A stretch of DNA of 64,000 bases, from positions 1,302,001-1,366,000 of the forward strand of contig CAWDUQ010000002.1 in assembly GCA_963805495.1 (NCBI GenBank), in the 5' to 3' direction. The notes beneath the pieces were generated by a model. That model had not been told where the DNA came from, searched no databases, and saw nothing but the letters and a program-made list of their open reading frames with translations. Position 1 is the first letter of the stretch. Each line of letters begins with the position of its first letter. The position numbers were made by a program, and so were the translations under genes. Source of the stretch: DAHUXD01 sp963805495. GTDB lineage: Bacteria; Acidobacteriota; Thermoanaerobaculia; UBA5066; Gp7-AA6. This document shows, piece after piece, positions 63,360-64,000 of the stretch.

Positions 63360-64000
63360 GCTCTCCGGCGCGGCCCTCGAAGTTGCTGGCCGCCACGCGG
63401 CCCGAGGATGGCGCGATGGCCCTCGCGGCGAGGCACGGGACATCCAGCAATCGCCCCGCCATCCGGGCGGATGCCGTCATCCGGCGGGTCGTGCAGCTCG
63501 GCGAGGTCAAGTGGGTGGTCAAGAACCCCGAGACCACCAAGTACTACAACTTCGAGGACGACGAGTGGGGCCTGGTCGCGCTCTTCGACGGCACGCGCAC
63601 ACTCGCCGAGATCCACGCGGAGTACCAGGCGCAGTTTCCCGATGAGCCCGTCGAGATGTCCCTCGTCGTCGAGTACTTCGAGATGCTCCGCCAGATGGAC
63701 CTTCTCGCCCAGACGACGGCGGAGAAGAACCTGACGCTGCTCGCGAAGGCCCGCACGGCGCGCCAGCGGGCGGCCCAGGAGAAGGCGGAAGGCTTCAACC
63801 CGTTCTTCCTCCTCTTTCACGTCCTCGACCCGAACCGCTTCCTCGATCGAACGGTGAAGTACGTCCGCTGGATCTGGACCCCTCCCTTCGTCGCCGCGGC
63901 CCTGGTGTTCAACGCCTGGGCCTTCGGGGTCATGCTGATCCATTGGGACGTCATCTGGGGCGGGACGATGGAGCTCTACGCCCTGACGTCCAAGCCCCTG
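63356..64000 (+). CDS. PqqD-like / M50-type membrane protein, N-terminal part (cut by window end)
   Basis: GTG 63356 overlaps the previous stop (GTGA) and the frame is open to base 64000 (215 codons). After a short disordered start, residues 45-110 look like a PqqD-like winged-helix (VIRRVVQLGEVKWVVKNPETTKYYNFEDDEWGLVALFDGTRTLAEIHAEYQAQFPDEPVEMSLVVEYFEML), then a helical linker rich in Ala/Gln/Arg, then membrane-approaching sequence (FFLLFHVLDPNRFLDRTVKYVRWIWTPPFVAAALVFNAWAFGVMLIHWDVIWGG). This layout is that of PqqD-M50 peptidase proteins paired with HlyD-type adaptors. The HExxH site would lie beyond the window, so protease identity is inferred. Confidence 0.7.
   Translation, partial: MSSPARPSKLLAATRPEDGAMALAARHGTSSNRPAIRADAVIRRVVQLGEVKWVVKNPETTKYYNFEDDEWGLVALFDGTRTLAEIHAEYQAQFPDEPVEMSLVVEYFEMLRQMDLLAQTTAEKNLTLLAKARTARQRAAQEKAEGFNPFFLLFHVLDPNRFLDRTVKYVRWIWTPPFVAAALVFNAWAFGVMLIHWDVIWGGTMELYALTSKPL

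Overview
This is a very GC-rich chromosomal window (most third codon positions are G or C) from a Gram-negative-type bacterium: it encodes outer-membrane-porin-like proteins, a membrane-fusion (HlyD-type) protein, secreted c-type haem protein and many signal peptides. The gene mix (LytTR two-component operon, PD40 propellers, GH63-like glucosidase, DUF692 peptide clusters, large GAF/sigma54 regulators) would fit an Acidobacteriota lineage, perhaps Thermoanaerobaculia-like; that assignment is inference, no rRNA is present.

Layout. 0-13.7 kb: edge of an FHA-like gene, formate-THF ligase, chromosome-segregation SMC, tRNA-Thr(CGU), a DEGS-like sphingolipid desaturase, a porin relic, and a molybdate module (MerR-Mop regulator plus modABC), followed by a minisatellite and a TolB-like/cytochrome pair. 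13.9-18.3 kb: a tightly coupled operon of a LytTR response regulator, two tandemly duplicated LytS-type kinases and a serine-hydrolase-like protein; one kinase lacks its phospho-acceptor His and the hydrolase lacks SxxK. 18.3-26.4 kb: surface-glycan genes, ending in a 1,220-residue GT4-GT4-GT2 enzyme. 26.4-38.4 kb: DoxX, NDH-2, arylsulfatase, and an alpha-glucan operon (debranching enzyme with a frameshift, GH63-like glucosidase, glucose dehydrogenase). 38.4-42 kb: REP pair, secreted VOC protein, GMC oxidoreductase, aquaporin.

42.0-48.4 kb is the most unusual part. A single protein fuses two AhpD-like domains to an ECF-type sigma factor; it overlaps a small zinc anti-sigma domain gene, beside a stand-alone AhpD-like gene. 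Next comes a sigma54 activator (GAF-PAS-GAF-AAA+-HTH_8) that carries the same anti-sigma zinc domain at its N-terminus. Directly after its stop are two tandem CCACGA-N4-TCGTGG palindromes and a well-formed -24/-12 promoter, driving a STAS protein and a second ECF sigma factor. This reads as a self-contained redox-to-sigma cascade joining ECF, anti-sigma and sigma54 control.

48.4-49.5 kb is a RAYT transposase element whose terminal repeats supply the stop codons of both flanking genes. 49.4-56.7 kb has two bufferin-like RiPP clusters (DUF692/MNIO enzyme, HvfC/BufC partner, Cys-rich precursor), each next to a hydrolase gene. 56.7-60.4 kb is an HbpS-like/gluconolactonase operon and an anti-sigma gene with many single-base frameshifts (decay or sequence error). 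60.5-64 kb: STAS protein, a GAF-GAF-GAF-HlyD fusion and the start of a PqqD-like/M50-type membrane protein cut by the window edge.

Two short repeat families recur (RAYT-linked GGGGTCAGCCCTGAAAG repeats, and a GC-hairpin MITE with CTAG ends). Both sit at gene 3' ends and often contain the neighbour's stop codon.
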